Shown: one piece after another, positions 44,331 to 53,978 of the stretch
Position numbering within the stretch: the first letter of the stretch is position 1
How the letters are laid out: each line of letters begins with the position of its first letter
Assembly (NCBI RefSeq): GCF_900167375.1
Contig: NZ_FUWY01000007.1
Coordinates: 87,930-151,929 of the forward strand
From: Anaerorhabdus furcosa
GTDB taxonomy: Bacteria; Bacillota_I; Bacilli_A; Erysipelotrichales; Erysipelotrichaceae
DNA length: 64,000 nucleotides
Direction of reading: 5' to 3'
The notes under the pieces: model-generated
The model's database searches: none
Told to the model about the DNA's origin: nothing
What the model saw: the letters and a program-made list of their open reading frames with translations, nothing else
Translations under genes and position numbers: made by a program

Positions 44331-46865
44331 ATGGCAAAAGAGGCAAAAGCTCGACTTAAAATAAATAGATTACTCGAAGAAGCCGGATGGCGGTTTTTCG
44401 ATGATGAAAATGGTTATGCCAATATACAAGTTGAACCTAATGTTAAGATGACTAAGGTACAAGTAGATGCTTTTGGCGAAAACTTTGACAAAACCAAAAA
44501 TGGATTTATTGATTTTCTTTTGCTCGATGAAAATGGAAATCCTTATGTTGTGCTCGAAGCCAAATCTGAAGATAAACAACCCCTTGTTGGTAAGGAACAA
44601 GCAAGGGAGTATGCAAAATCACTTTTTGTGAGATATGTAATTTTATCAAACGGCAACCAACATTATTTTTGGAACATTTATAAGGGTGACCCACAGATTA
44701 TTACTTCGTTTCCGAGTTGTGAAAGCCTAAAAATGAGCAAGGCAATGAATGCTGAGCCTGCTAAACTTTATAATGAAGAAATCACAAAAGATTATATTGC
44801 AGTTGTAAAAGATTCTCACTATATGGATGCACCAGAGTATAAAAATCCCGATATACGCAAGCAGTTTATATTTGAGCGCGGATTGAGGTTTTTGCGTGGG
44901 TACCAAGTAAAAGCGTTGCAAGCGTTGCAACAATCCGTTAAAGATGGTAAGGAACGCTTTCTTTTTGAGATGGCAACTGGAACAGGAAAAACATTAACTT
45001 CCGCCGCTGTTATCAGATTGTTTTTGCGTAGCGGAAATGCTAATAGAGTACTGTTTTTGGTAGATAGAATTGAACTAGAAAACCAAGCGAAAAAAAATTT
45101 TGTAAATTATCTTTCACCCGATTATCACACAGTTATATTTAAAGAAAATACAGATGATTGGCGCAAAGCGGAGATTGTTGTTTCAACGGTTCAAACGCTA
45201 ATGTTCGACAATAAGTATAAACGGTATTTTAAACCTACCGATTTTTCACTGATTATTGCTGATGAGAGCCATCGCTCAATTAATGGAAACAGCAGAGCGG
45301 TTTTTGAGTATTTTTTAGGTTATAAATTAGGACTTACTGCAACGCCAAAAGATTATATAAAAAATATTGATGTGTCAAAACTAAAAGTAACTGACCCAAG
45401 AGCGTGGGAAAAACGCCAGCTTTTGGACAGTTACCGGACATTTGGCTGTGAAAGTGGCGATCCTACTTATCGTTATTCGTTGCTTGATGGCGTGAATGAT
45501 CCCGAAGGACCCTTTTTGGTGAATCCAAAAGTATACGATGCGAGAACAGATATAACTACAAAATTGCTTGCAGAAGAAGGATATGCGATATTGAATCAAG
45601 TTGATGAACAGGTTGAGGATGCAGAGGAAACCTATTTCGCAAGAGATTTTGAAAAGAAATTTTTTTCTGAAGAAACCAATAAATTATTTGTGAAAACCTT
45701 CATGGATTATGCCAAGCGTGACCCTATATCCGGAGAAATCGGGAAAGGTATTATTTTTTGCGTGAGCAGACTTCATGCGGCTAAAATTACGCAGTTACTT
45801 AATTTATATGCTACTTTGATGTTTCCGGACAAATATCAGTCTGATTTTGCTATGCAGATAACCTCTGATGTGATGAATGCACAAAGTTATACAATCAATT
45901 TTCAAAATAATAACCTAAGTGGGTATAGCAGTTTCTTAGATGGATATAAGTCTTCCAAAACCCGTATTTGTGTTACGGTAGGCATGATGACAACTGGTTA
46001 CGATTGTGAAGATTTGCTCAATATTGGCTTATTTCGTCCTATCTTTTCTCCGACTGATTTTATACAGATTAAAGGTAGAGGGACAAGAATGAATGACTTC
46101 ATTTTAAAAGTGCGTGAAAATGGGGTTGACACCATTCGAAAAGTAGCAAAAGATAACTTCTACCTCTTTGACTTTTTCGGTAATTATGAGTATTTTGAGG
46201 ATAAATTTGATTATGATGTTGAGCTGAAACTGCCTAAGCCTCAAAGTAAAACCGCAGATTTAAGCACACCGCAGGTTGAAACTGATAGGTATGAAAACTT
46301 TGCTCCAGACCCGTTAAAGTCGCTGACTGAAACGCAAATTAGCAGCCGTGGTATGAAGATAGACCGTATGTACTTTGATAAGTTTGAAGAAACCGTTAAA
46401 GAAGACCCTGTTGCTAAAGAGCAGTATGAGCAAGGCAATTATCAAGCGGTTATTAAATACATCGATGAGTACATTATGGATAAACCAAACGAATATTACT
46501 CATGGGACAAGCTACGTCGTGCAACTGGTACAGACCGCAGAGTAACCACGAGAGAAATTATTGATAAGGTGTTCGGAGCGTTGACATTTTTCAAGAGTAA
46601 ACACCAACTTGTTGAAGATGAATTTGAGAGCTTTACGTTAACAAAAACTATTCCTAATGAAAAATTTTGGGATATCAAGCATTTCTTTGAAGCGTATTTA
46701 ACAGACAAAGAGGTGCGAAGAGCTATTGAGGACAGGCGTTTTACTGCTTTTGGGACAGAGATTGCAACCTATACGCTAAGTGAATTGAGAGAACTTGGTA
46801 TGGATAATATGCTTTGTGTAATTAACTATATCAATGATAATGTAAATGTGTCCCGATTTATGTGA
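44331..46865 (+). CDS. hsdR: Type I restriction enzyme R subunit
   Basis: An 844-residue restriction/translocase subunit. The N-terminal nuclease domain has D61 and E76-A-K78 (PD-(D/E)xK pattern). The helicase has Walker A ATGTGKT (about 215-221), DESH (311-314) and later motifs including GMMTTGYDC and KGRGTRM. The C-terminal 150 residues (LTETQISSRG onwards) resemble the EcoEI R C-terminal domain. Complete and in one frame. GAGGTGATAG precedes the start, and hsdMS follows after 12 bases. Codon use is more GC-rich than in flanking genes, a sign of transfer. Confidence 0.9.
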   Translation: MAKEAKARLKINRLLEEAGWRFFDDENGYANIQVEPNVKMTKVQVDAFGENFDKTKNGFIDFLLLDENGNPYVVLEAKSEDKQPLVGKEQAREYAKSLFVRYVILSNGNQHYFWNIYKGDPQIITSFPSCESLKMSKAMNAEPAKLYNEEITKDYIAVVKDSHYMDAPEYKNPDIRKQFIFERGLRFLRGYQVKALQALQQSVKDGKERFLFEMATGTGKTLTSAAVIRLFLRSGNANRVLFLVDRIELENQAKKNFVNYLSPDYHTVIFKENTDDWRKAEIVVSTVQTLMFDNKYKRYFKPTDFSLIIADESHRSINGNSRAVFEYFLGYKLGLTATPKDYIKNIDVSKLKVTDPRAWEKRQLLDSYRTFGCESGDPTYRYSLLDGVNDPEGPFLVNPKVYDARTDITTKLLAEEGYAILNQVDEQVEDAEETYFARDFEKKFFSEETNKLFVKTFMDYAKRDPISGEIGKGIIFCVSRLHAAKITQLLNLYATLMFPDKYQSDFAMQITSDVMNAQSYTINFQNNNLSGYSSFLDGYKSSKTRICVTVGMMTTGYDCEDLLNIGLFRPIFSPTDFIQIKGRGTRMNDFILKVRENGVDTIRKVAKDNFYLFDFFGNYEYFEDKFDYDVELKLPKPQSKTADLSTPQVETDRYENFAPDPLKSLTETQISSRGMKIDRMYFDKFEETVKEDPVAKEQYEQGNYQAVIKYIDEYIMDKPNEYYSWDKLRRATGTDRRVTTREIIDKVFGALTFFKSKHQLVEDEFESFTLTKTIPNEKFWDIKHFFEAYLTDKEVRRAIEDRRFTAFGTEIATYTLSELRELGMDNMLCVINYINDNVNVSRFM

Positions 46866-46877
46866 GGAGAATAGAAG

Positions 46878-49304
46878 ATGCTTAAATTTGATGTAAAACG
46901 AAAAATAAATACCCTGCGAGATATACTCGTAGGTAAAGTGCCTGACCCAAAAGCACAAGTTGAGCAGATAACAATTGCTATGATCTATAAGTTTATGGAT
47001 GATATCGACCTCGAAGGTATGGAGTTTGGGCGTTTAGGTACTCGGGCATTTTTTAGAGATGATTTTGAAAAATATGCTTGGGCAAACATTATGCAGTCTG
47101 AAAACAGTGGACAACAACGTGCTGTTTTGTATGCAGAGGGCATTGATAAGATGGCAATGAATCCTCATTTGCCACAGCTTTTCCGTGATGTTTTCCGTGG
47201 TGCTTATGTGCCATACCGTGACCCTGATACTCTTAACATGTTTTTAAAGGAAATCAGCGAATTTTCCTATGATAACAGTGAAGATTTGGGCAATGCCTTT
47301 GAATATTTGCTATCAATTATGGGTAGTCAAGGTGATGCTGGGCAATTTCGTACCCCTCGCCATATCATTGATATGATTGTAGAAATAGTAGACCCTAAGA
47401 AAAACGAATCCGTTTTAGACCCTGCTTGTGGTTCAGCAGGCTTTTTGATTAGCTCTTACAAGCATATTTTAGAGAATAACAAAGACAAAAATGGCAAAAG
47501 CACTCTTACCACAGATGACAGAAAACACCTTAGCATAAACTTTGCCGGATATGATATTTCCCCCGATATGGTGCGTCTATCTCGTGTGAATATGTATCTG
47601 CATAAGTTTACAAAGCCACAGATAAGTGAATATGACACGCTGACAAGCGAAGAAAAATGGAACGATAGCTATGACGTTATCCTTGCTAACCCACCTTTTA
47701 TGACACCCAAAGGAGGTATTATCCCTCATAATCGATACAGGGTGCAGGCGAAACGTGCGGAAGTGCTCTTTGTGGACTATATTGCAGAGCATTTAAACCC
47801 CACAGGCAGAGCAGGTATCATTGTTCCAGAGGGCATTGTGTTTCAATCTGCCAATGCTTATAAGCAGCTTCGGGAATATCTTGTAAACGATAATCTGCTC
47901 TATGCAGTTATCTCGCTGCCTGCCGGCGTGTTTAACCCTTACAGTGGCGTGAAAACCAGTGTTCTTCTATTTGATAAGACACTGGCAAAAAATAGGGAAG
48001 AAATCCTGTTTGTAAAGATGAACAATGATGGCTACGATCTTGGTGCACAACGTAGAGAGATAAAGCAAAACGATATCCCCGACATTATAAATATTGTCAA
48101 GGCATTTATAAATGGTGAAGATGTAAGCTACAGCCCTCTTGTTACCCTTGCAAAAAAAGAGGAAATTAAAAAACATGATTATATCCTTGTGGGAGAGAGA
48201 TATAAAGTTGTAACTGTTGTAAATAGTGTTTGGCCAATGGTGGAGCTTGGGGAAGTTTGTGAGGTTTTTAATGGCTCAACACCGTCGAGAACAGAAAAAG
48301 TGTATTGGGAAAAGGGTAATATTCCTTGGTTTACTATTGATGACGTTAGAACACAAGGCAGAATAATAACCTATACCAATCAACATATTACGGAGCAAGC
48401 GGTAACTGAAACCAGCGTGAAGATTTTGCCTGCAAATACAGTATTATTATGTTGCACAGCTTCTGTTGGTGAATTTGCCATATCTAAAATTGAGCTTACA
48501 ACCAATCAACAATTTAATGGATTAGTTATTAAAACTAAAAATTTATTGCCAGAATTTTTATTTTATTGTGCTTCTCAATTCAAATCCGAACTTTTTAGAT
48601 TAAGTGGAGAAACTGCTTTTAAATTTGTTTCTATCAGATATGTTAAGCAAATAAAAATCCCCCTCCCACCCCTATCAATTCAACAAGAAATAGTTACTGA
48701 AATTGAAAGCTATCAAAAGATTATTGACGGTGCAAGGCAGGTGGTGGATAACTACAGACTGACTATTAAGGTTGACCCCAGTTGGGAAATAATAAAACTT
48801 GGAGATATTTGTGAAAACTTGGATAGTAAAAGGATCCCAATTACATCATCAGAAAGGAATCAGGGTGAATATCCATATTATGGAGCATCTGGCATCGTTG
48901 ATTATGTAGATGGTTACATATTTGATGAAGACTTGCTTTTGTTATCAGAAGATGGAGCAAATTTAATCACAAGAGTTACGCCAATTGCCTTTTCAATAAC
49001 AGGAAAAGTGTGGGTAAATAATCACGCTCATGTTCTCAAGTTTCAAGAAAAGGATACACAGAAATATATTGAGTTTTATATTAATCAAATGGATATCTCT
49101 AATTATGTTACTGGTGCGGCTCAACCAAAGTTAAGCCAAGGAAATTTAACAAGAATCTCAATTCCTCTCCCACCCCTCGAAACCCAACAGCAAATTGTAG
49201 CACAAATTACCGAAGAAATGGCAATCGTAGAACAAAACAAACGGCTTATTGAAATCTTTGAGCAGAAAATTGAGGATAAGATGAAAGAGGTTTGGGGAGA
49301 GTAG
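46878..49304 (+). CDS. hsdMS: Fused type I methylase-specificity subunit (HsdM-HsdS)
   Basis: An 808-residue single polypeptide. Residues 1 to about 440 are an N6-adenine methylase: an N-terminal helical domain, SAM motif LDPACGSAGF (about 180-189) and catalytic NPPF (about 271-274). From about 450 there are two specificity modules: TRD1 begins VWPMVELGEVCEVFNG, ends with PLPPLSIQQEI and a helical spacer; TRD2 begins PSWEIIKLGDICEN near 634 and ends PLPPLETQQQI. In most type I systems HsdS is a separate gene. The fusion is continuous, without frameshift. It recognises a bipartite DNA site and would both protect the host and target HsdR. Confidence 0.88.
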   Translation: MLKFDVKRKINTLRDILVGKVPDPKAQVEQITIAMIYKFMDDIDLEGMEFGRLGTRAFFRDDFEKYAWANIMQSENSGQQRAVLYAEGIDKMAMNPHLPQLFRDVFRGAYVPYRDPDTLNMFLKEISEFSYDNSEDLGNAFEYLLSIMGSQGDAGQFRTPRHIIDMIVEIVDPKKNESVLDPACGSAGFLISSYKHILENNKDKNGKSTLTTDDRKHLSINFAGYDISPDMVRLSRVNMYLHKFTKPQISEYDTLTSEEKWNDSYDVILANPPFMTPKGGIIPHNRYRVQAKRAEVLFVDYIAEHLNPTGRAGIIVPEGIVFQSANAYKQLREYLVNDNLLYAVISLPAGVFNPYSGVKTSVLLFDKTLAKNREEILFVKMNNDGYDLGAQRREIKQNDIPDIINIVKAFINGEDVSYSPLVTLAKKEEIKKHDYILVGERYKVVTVVNSVWPMVELGEVCEVFNGSTPSRTEKVYWEKGNIPWFTIDDVRTQGRIITYTNQHITEQAVTETSVKILPANTVLLCCTASVGEFAISKIELTTNQQFNGLVIKTKNLLPEFLFYCASQFKSELFRLSGETAFKFVSIRYVKQIKIPLPPLSIQQEIVTEIESYQKIIDGARQVVDNYRLTIKVDPSWEIIKLGDICENLDSKRIPITSSERNQGEYPYYGASGIVDYVDGYIFDEDLLLLSEDGANLITRVTPIAFSITGKVWVNNHAHVLKFQEKDTQKYIEFYINQMDISNYVTGAAQPKLSQGNLTRISIPLPPLETQQQIVAQITEEMAIVEQNKRLIEIFEQKIEDKMKEVWGE

Positions 49305-49308
49305 GTTT

Positions 49309-49562
49309 ATGAATACAGTGCAATTTTCGCCTGATGCAATAAAATTGGCGGAAAATATGCTAGATGCCAAAGAGTTGCCAAAGACTTTTAACGATTACAG
49401 AGAAGCAATGGCGATAGTTAATAACTACTCTAATGCTATGGATACAATAAAGAATACGTAACTTTGCTTGATGCATGGCTGCGTAGAGAATATCCTGAAA
49501 TTTATCTGCTTGAAAATGCAGGTCAATATTACACTTGCTTTTTCAAGCATCAGCAACCGTAA
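49309..49562 (+). pseudogene. Frameshifted small gene after hsdMS
   Basis: Starting four bases after hsdMS with a GTAGGTTT site, the frame encodes MNTVQFSPDAIKLAENMLDA and continues to TAA at 49461. A shift in AATAAAGAAT (near 49449) restores a good frame, KEYVTLLDAWLRREYPEIYLL to a stop at 49562. The two parts together make an apparent protein of about 85 residues, helical with no known motif. It is probably an inactivated accessory gene of the restriction operon, unless shifting is programmed. Confidence 0.5.
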
Positions 49563-49755
49563 TAATTCAAAAGAATATGAACTAATAAATCGCCTTAAAT
49601 TTGATGCAAACGGGATACTTGCCAGTGTTTTGGTGAAAAAAGGACTAATGCTAAACGTTGGTGGCATCATCGAAAAATATTATAGATTAACTGAGAATAA
49701 AAAGACTGTGCTGAGGGGAAAATTATTGAAAGAGAAAAAGTATTTAATGCAATAA
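49563..49755 (+). pseudogene. Orphan C-terminal fragment
   Basis: The frame NSKEYELINRLKFDANGILASVLVKKG to KEKKYLMQ is protein-like, ending at TAA 49755, but has no plausible start of its own (the open frame beginning at 49468 overlaps the preceding gene in another frame). It is likely the 3' end of another decayed gene. The following 119 bases up to the next gene hold no feature I can name. Confidence 0.35.
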
Positions 49756-49874
49756 TGATAATTTTAACTTTTTGCTCACAAATAGAAACAATCATATTAG
49801 AGCTGTAAATGCAATTGATGGTTGACATAGGTTACTTGGATAAAGCTGATTTTTAGACAGTGGAGGTGAGCGCT

Positions 49875-50642
49875 TTGGATGAATTCTACACTTTTAATGA
49901 TTTTCTACCTATTTATCAAATAGATAGCAACGAAATAGATTATAATCGCACATTGTTTAAGGCGTTTGAATTAAGTTATACAAATGGATTGTTTCAATTC
50001 GCCTATATTCAAATGCATATGCTTTTTATGGTATGCATTTATAATATGTTATTAAAACTAAGTATAATTTATCCAGCTGAACTTGAAACAGCAATTCACT
50101 ATATGCTTAAAGACAGAAGTTCTGATTTTTACGGTAAAAGTAATACGAAAAACGGGAAGTTGTACTTTGGAAGCTTTGCCTGTATCAGCGAAAGCGATGT
50201 ATTTCTTTTGCTAAAGATTGTGGGTATGGATAGCAATCTAAAGGGTGAACTGACGAAGTTGGTTACCGAGCGCAATAAATATGCTCATGCTAACGGCAAC
50301 ATTACCATTACATCGCAGGAAACAATAGATGACAGAATAATAATTTACATAAAACTAATTGAGCGTGTTGCGATATTGATGAATAGTAAAGTTTTAGAGT
50401 TATATGTCAATATTATCGAGTCTTCTGAGTTTCATAGTCCAGATAGTCGAGAAACATATCTCGATGATATTGAATATATGCGAGAAGAATTTATAAAACG
50501 ATACGCTGTTTCAATAAGTGAATTGAATGTATGCCGTAAATTCGACATCAATTCATTACATGAGAATGAGAAGTTTGAAGAAATAAAAAAACTCCATATA
50601 GCATTAGTAGCAATCCACAAGAGCATCGGAGCTGATGAATAG
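49875..50642 (+). CDS. Protein with HEPN-like Rx4H motif, defence candidate
   Basis: A 255-residue, mainly helical protein. TERNKYAHAN contains R133-N-x3-H138, the RNxxxH (Rx4H) pattern of HEPN-domain RNases, with a long helix before and after it as in that fold. No other domain is recognised. The best start is TTG at 49875, eight bases after GGAGG; upstream GTG codons fall within that site. It is 15 bases from the next gene and lies in a restriction island, so a two-gene defence or toxin module is plausible. The assignment rests on one short motif and predicted helicity. Confidence 0.55.
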   Translation: MDEFYTFNDFLPIYQIDSNEIDYNRTLFKAFELSYTNGLFQFAYIQMHMLFMVCIYNMLLKLSIIYPAELETAIHYMLKDRSSDFYGKSNTKNGKLYFGSFACISESDVFLLLKIVGMDSNLKGELTKLVTERNKYAHANGNITITSQETIDDRIIIYIKLIERVAILMNSKVLELYVNIIESSEFHSPDSRETYLDDIEYMREEFIKRYAVSISELNVCRKFDINSLHENEKFEEIKKLHIALVAIHKSIGADE

Positions 50643-50657
50643 ATAAGGAGGGATACC

Positions 50658-52304
50658 ATGGCGAAAAAAAGTGATAAGATACTTTATGATTACAATATTT
50701 ACCGTATTCAGTTTGAAAAGCACGATGATTTCATAGGATTTTTAGAGGAAAGAAAGTTTGAAGAAATCCCACTAAAACAAGATTTACTTAAACCAGATTC
50801 CTCTGTTTCATTTACCTTGATGTATTGCGACAAAGATAATAAGGATGGTTCACAATGGGTTAAGATTTTATCATCTTGCGCAGAGCAGAAATTAGAACAA
50901 GATGTGCGAGTTTATGGTGCTGCTTTGGTGTGTAAAGGTGTTGACTTTTGTTATGTAATATCGTACGGTAATGCTCATTTTTATGCTGGGAAATACTGTG
51001 ATTATAATTTTGGGGTGTCTGTTGCTGAAAGGTTAATCGACTTAGAAAGTATTAAAGCACAGCAAAATGTTTCTCATGGTAGCAAGTTGAGCAAAACACA
51101 TTTTGACTATATCAAAAACGCACCTATTACATATGGTAGCGGTGAAATACCAACTTTTATAAAAGGTGAAAGTATTGATCCTGAATATTGGGGTGCAAAT
51201 ATTACTTGTGGCATTTCAACACAGTTTAAGTGGGAAGAATCTCCTTTACAGATAGGTGAAAAATTGTCAGCGCTTGATACTGTCTGTAAAACAAAAAGTG
51301 ATATTTCGTTGCCACGATTACTTCCACTTGATGAAGAAATTTATGTTGATAAGATAGCAGAGCTTTATTTGAAATTAGCCGAAGCTATTCGTGATTATGA
51401 TCCTGCTAAAATAGCTGATTATTTTAGTGTTCCATCATTTTATCTATTAGGAACAAAAATAATGCAAACTGATTTTTCTAAGTATAAACTGTCATGCAAT
51501 CATAAAGTGCAAGAATTTGATGGTGAGCTTAGTATTTTTTCAGTTAAGCAATTCTTAGATGTCAACGGATATGATATAATTTCTCATATTCAAAAAATAA
51601 ACATAGCAGTGGAGTATTCAACGGGGCAGTTTTCAGCACTTAAACCAATTACTGAATATATGGAGTTTATTTGTACTGATAAGATGAGCAATAGTTTTTG
51701 TTTACGTAATGGTAAATGGTGCTCTTTTAACAACGCTTATGTCGAAAGAATCATATCCAGTGTTGCTCGTATAAAATATGTCAATCATATTGATGATGAT
51801 TTATGTTTTAACAAAACAGCCTTAATGGATTTTGCTAAAGAAACAGGTATTTTTGTTGACCGTGAACATCAACCGATAGAAGGATATTTCAATCATCGAC
51901 TCGAAGAGATTTTATCGGCAACGAGTCAGCACCCAACTACACAGAAATTTGAAGAAGGATATAATTTTAGATATGAACCTTGTGATTTATTTACAACAGA
52001 TACACTCTATTTTGTAAAAATCGGTGAGCCAAGTGATTTTGCAATGGCTATTGACCAAGCGGGAGTAACTCTTCAAAAATTAAGGACAAGCAACAATGTT
52101 ATTGAACTGATTAATAATACATTAGTTACCCCATTAGAATTTGTCCTTATACTTGTTTTTGATAAGAGATCGTCTATAATCACCCAATGGAAAGATATCA
52201 ACTCTCTAAATTTTCTAATTCATCTTTCTGACTTACAAAAAGATTTAAACTTGTCAGGAATAACCCTTAAAGTAGATTTTTGTTATGGAGCAATACAGAT
52301 TTAA
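50658..52304 (+). CDS. TIGR04141/DUF6119-like sporadically distributed protein
   Basis: A 548-residue cytoplasmic protein. The segment with CYVISYGNAHFYAG followed by NFGVSVAERLIDLESIKA resembles the conserved core of the sporadically distributed TIGR04141 (DUF6119) family, where a G-rich strand precedes FGL-like helices. Those proteins are common in defence islands and of unknown or nuclease-like activity. No catalytic site can be named with confidence. AAGGAGGGA gives a clear start; it is cotranscribed with the HEPN-like gene. Ends at 52304. Confidence 0.5.
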   Translation: MAKKSDKILYDYNIYRIQFEKHDDFIGFLEERKFEEIPLKQDLLKPDSSVSFTLMYCDKDNKDGSQWVKILSSCAEQKLEQDVRVYGAALVCKGVDFCYVISYGNAHFYAGKYCDYNFGVSVAERLIDLESIKAQQNVSHGSKLSKTHFDYIKNAPITYGSGEIPTFIKGESIDPEYWGANITCGISTQFKWEESPLQIGEKLSALDTVCKTKSDISLPRLLPLDEEIYVDKIAELYLKLAEAIRDYDPAKIADYFSVPSFYLLGTKIMQTDFSKYKLSCNHKVQEFDGELSIFSVKQFLDVNGYDIISHIQKINIAVEYSTGQFSALKPITEYMEFICTDKMSNSFCLRNGKWCSFNNAYVERIISSVARIKYVNHIDDDLCFNKTALMDFAKETGIFVDREHQPIEGYFNHRLEEILSATSQHPTTQKFEEGYNFRYEPCDLFTTDTLYFVKIGEPSDFAMAIDQAGVTLQKLRTSNNVIELINNTLVTPLEFVLILVFDKRSSIITQWKDINSLNFLIHLSDLQKDLNLSGITLKVDFCYGAIQI

Positions 52305-52618
52305 GAAGAGTTTTTACAACTTCATATCTTGTTTATTTGTGGACTTTACTCCTCGCACTTCCTCTCTCAAAACTTCAGTACACTACGGCAGATTTGCTTA
52401 AATTTTTGTACTTTATATTTAAGAGAAACATACACATATTAAGCTCATTTCTGTCAGAGTTCAACTTATTACATTACAGTTTGTTTGAAACATCTTGTAG
52501 ATGTGCTGACAAAGCATTCATAAAATTTTTAAATAAGCTATTACTGTTTATTAATGACAACATAAAATGAACAAAAGTGATGAAATAATAATTTTCAAAT
52601 AGATCATCAATCTTCTGA
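52305..52618. other. Stretch without recognisable gene
   Basis: About 310 bases between the TIGR04141-like gene and the IS21 remnant. An open frame of 96 codons starts inside the upstream gene (52280-52570), but it has no ribosome site or familiar sequence and I treat it as chance or debris. Confidence 0.4.
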
Positions 52619-52765
52619 TTAATAATTCTTTAAACGATAAGATTTAACAGGAATTTGAATCACATGAGCGTGGTGAAGGATGCAATCGAGGATAGCATTT
52701 GAAATCATGGGCTAAATGAAGATACTATCCCAAATGGAAAAGTTAATGTTGGAAGTAATAAGGCT
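52619..52765 (-). pseudogene. IS21-family istB 3' remnant
   Basis: On the minus strand the frame reads ESLIITSNINFSIWDSIFI, a TAG, then PMISNAILDCILHHAHVIQI and SYRLKNY before TAA. SLIITSN and AILD(R)xLHHxHVI are conserved in the C-terminal part of IstB, the ATPase of IS21 elements. Everything upstream is missing and there is an internal stop, so it is a dead fragment. Confidence 0.7.
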
Positions 52766-52820
52766 TTCTAAACTTTAGTGAGGTCATTTCTTACTGATCC
52801 CATAAAAGTTTAAAGTACTA

Positions 52821-52851
52821 GAGAAACTTAATCTTAAGTTTCTCATTTTTT
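52821..52851 (+). terminator. Strong terminator left of IS30
   Basis: GAGAAACTTAA and TTAAGTTTCTC form an 11-bp perfect stem with a two-base loop, followed by ATTTTTTC. What it originally terminated is unclear. Confidence 0.7.
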
Positions 52852-52888
52852 CTAAAGATAAATTGTCAAATCAAGCGCAACACCTATG

Positions 52889-53866
52889 TTAGTTATCATG
52901 GATGACTTCATATGGTGTTTTATATTTTATACACTTACGAGGTCTGTTGTTTAATAAATGTAAATTGGTAATCAACTGGTCTTTACATACCTCTGATAAA
53001 TTCATTCCTTTAGGATAGAACTCCCTGAGTAAGCCATTACTATTTTCATTTGTACCTTTCTGCCATGAACAATATGGATCGCAAAAAAACGTACGACAGT
53101 CTAATGCCTTTTCTACCTCATCGTAACCACTAAATTCTTTTCCTCTATCAAAAGTTATGCTTCTTACTAAATCTCCAGGAAAATCCTTCAATGCCTTAAT
53201 TATTGCTGGTGTAACGTTTGCTGATGTTCTATCGGGCACTAGTATTGCGATATAATAACGCGATTTTCTTTCCGCTAATGTCACAAAACAATACTTGCTT
53301 TTCCTGGTACGATCAATGCGACCAGACTCTACTGTATCACCTTCCCAATGACCTAATTCAGCTCTTTTGTATATTTCATTAGGGCGTTTTTTTATGGTTC
53401 TACCACCATCATTGAACTTTCCTCTTTTCTCAGCAGGTCTTTTGAATTTCCCTTTTTGCCTAAGACTCTTCATACTAACTGATTTGATTTTGTTTTCTCT
53501 GATGACTCTATAAATTGTTGATGTAGACGGTACATAGGTTACTTCATTTGTTGGTCTATTGGAAATTTGTTCCAGCAACCAATGGAGTGATATTTTATTT
53601 CTTATGTACACTAAAGTTTCGTCATGAATAGCGCTTCTTCTGTGACAATTTTCTCTTCGTTGATTATACAGTTTCTGTGCCTTAATAGGAAAATATTTAT
53701 AAACCTTTCCTAAACTATCTAATTGTACCTTGTTTCTTTTTATTTCTCTAGAAATCGTACTCAAAGAGCGTTGTAATGCTTTGGTAATACTTCGTATACT
53801 CATACCATGTTCTAATAAATTAAAAATATAACTTCTCTCATCTATGGTAAGATGATAATAGCTCAT
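52889..53866 (-). CDS. IS30-family transposase
   Basis: A 325-residue DDE transposase. The N-terminal helix-turn-helix (YYHLTIDERSYIFNLLEHG, TISREIKRN) binds the ends; catalytic residues are in GHWEGDTVE (D), ITFDRGKEF (D) and GTNENSNGLLREF (E). Length and motifs are complete, so it could be active. The start at 53866 has AAGGAGG; the frame extends 12 codons upstream without support. Confidence 0.9.
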   Translation of the reverse strand: MSYYHLTIDERSYIFNLLEHGMSIRSITKALQRSLSTISREIKRNKVQLDSLGKVYKYFPIKAQKLYNQRRENCHRRSAIHDETLVYIRNKISLHWLLEQISNRPTNEVTYVPSTSTIYRVIRENKIKSVSMKSLRQKGKFKRPAEKRGKFNDGGRTIKKRPNEIYKRAELGHWEGDTVESGRIDRTRKSKYCFVTLAERKSRYYIAILVPDRTSANVTPAIIKALKDFPGDLVRSITFDRGKEFSGYDEVEKALDCRTFFCDPYCSWQKGTNENSNGLLREFYPKGMNLSEVCKDQLITNLHLLNNRPRKCIKYKTPYEVIHDN

Positions 53867-53919
53867 AGAAAATAACCTCCTTTTAGATGTTTGTTTGGTC
53901 ACTTACATTCTAACATAGG

Positions 53920-53955
53920 TATTTCTATGGGTATTTCTATGTGTTTTTCTATGTG
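53920..53955. repeat. Three 12-bp tandem repeats in the IS30 right end
   Basis: TATTTCTATGGG, TATTTCTATGTG and TTTTTCTATGTG follow one another between the transposase start and the right inverted repeat, overlapping its first bases. They may be transposase-binding repeats or a slippage product. Confidence 0.6.
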
Positions 53956-53978
53956 TTGCACTTAATATGATAATTTAT

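Larger units (their letters stand above)
52858..53978 (-). mobile_element. IS30-family insertion sequence
   Basis: A 1,121-base element bounded by imperfect 26-base inverted repeats (52858-52883 and 53953-53978, 22 of 26 matching, outer part ATAAATT, inner part GCAACAC). It carries one intact transposase. No clear target duplication is visible at the two ends. To the right, the sequence continues in frame as the 3' part of an hsdR gene, so insertion or later deletion removed the 5' part of that gene. Confidence 0.8.

Noticed and set aside
52280..52570. 96-codon frame after the TIGR04141-like gene
   Set aside because: Starts inside the previous gene in another frame, no ribosome site, low-complexity hydrophobic composition.
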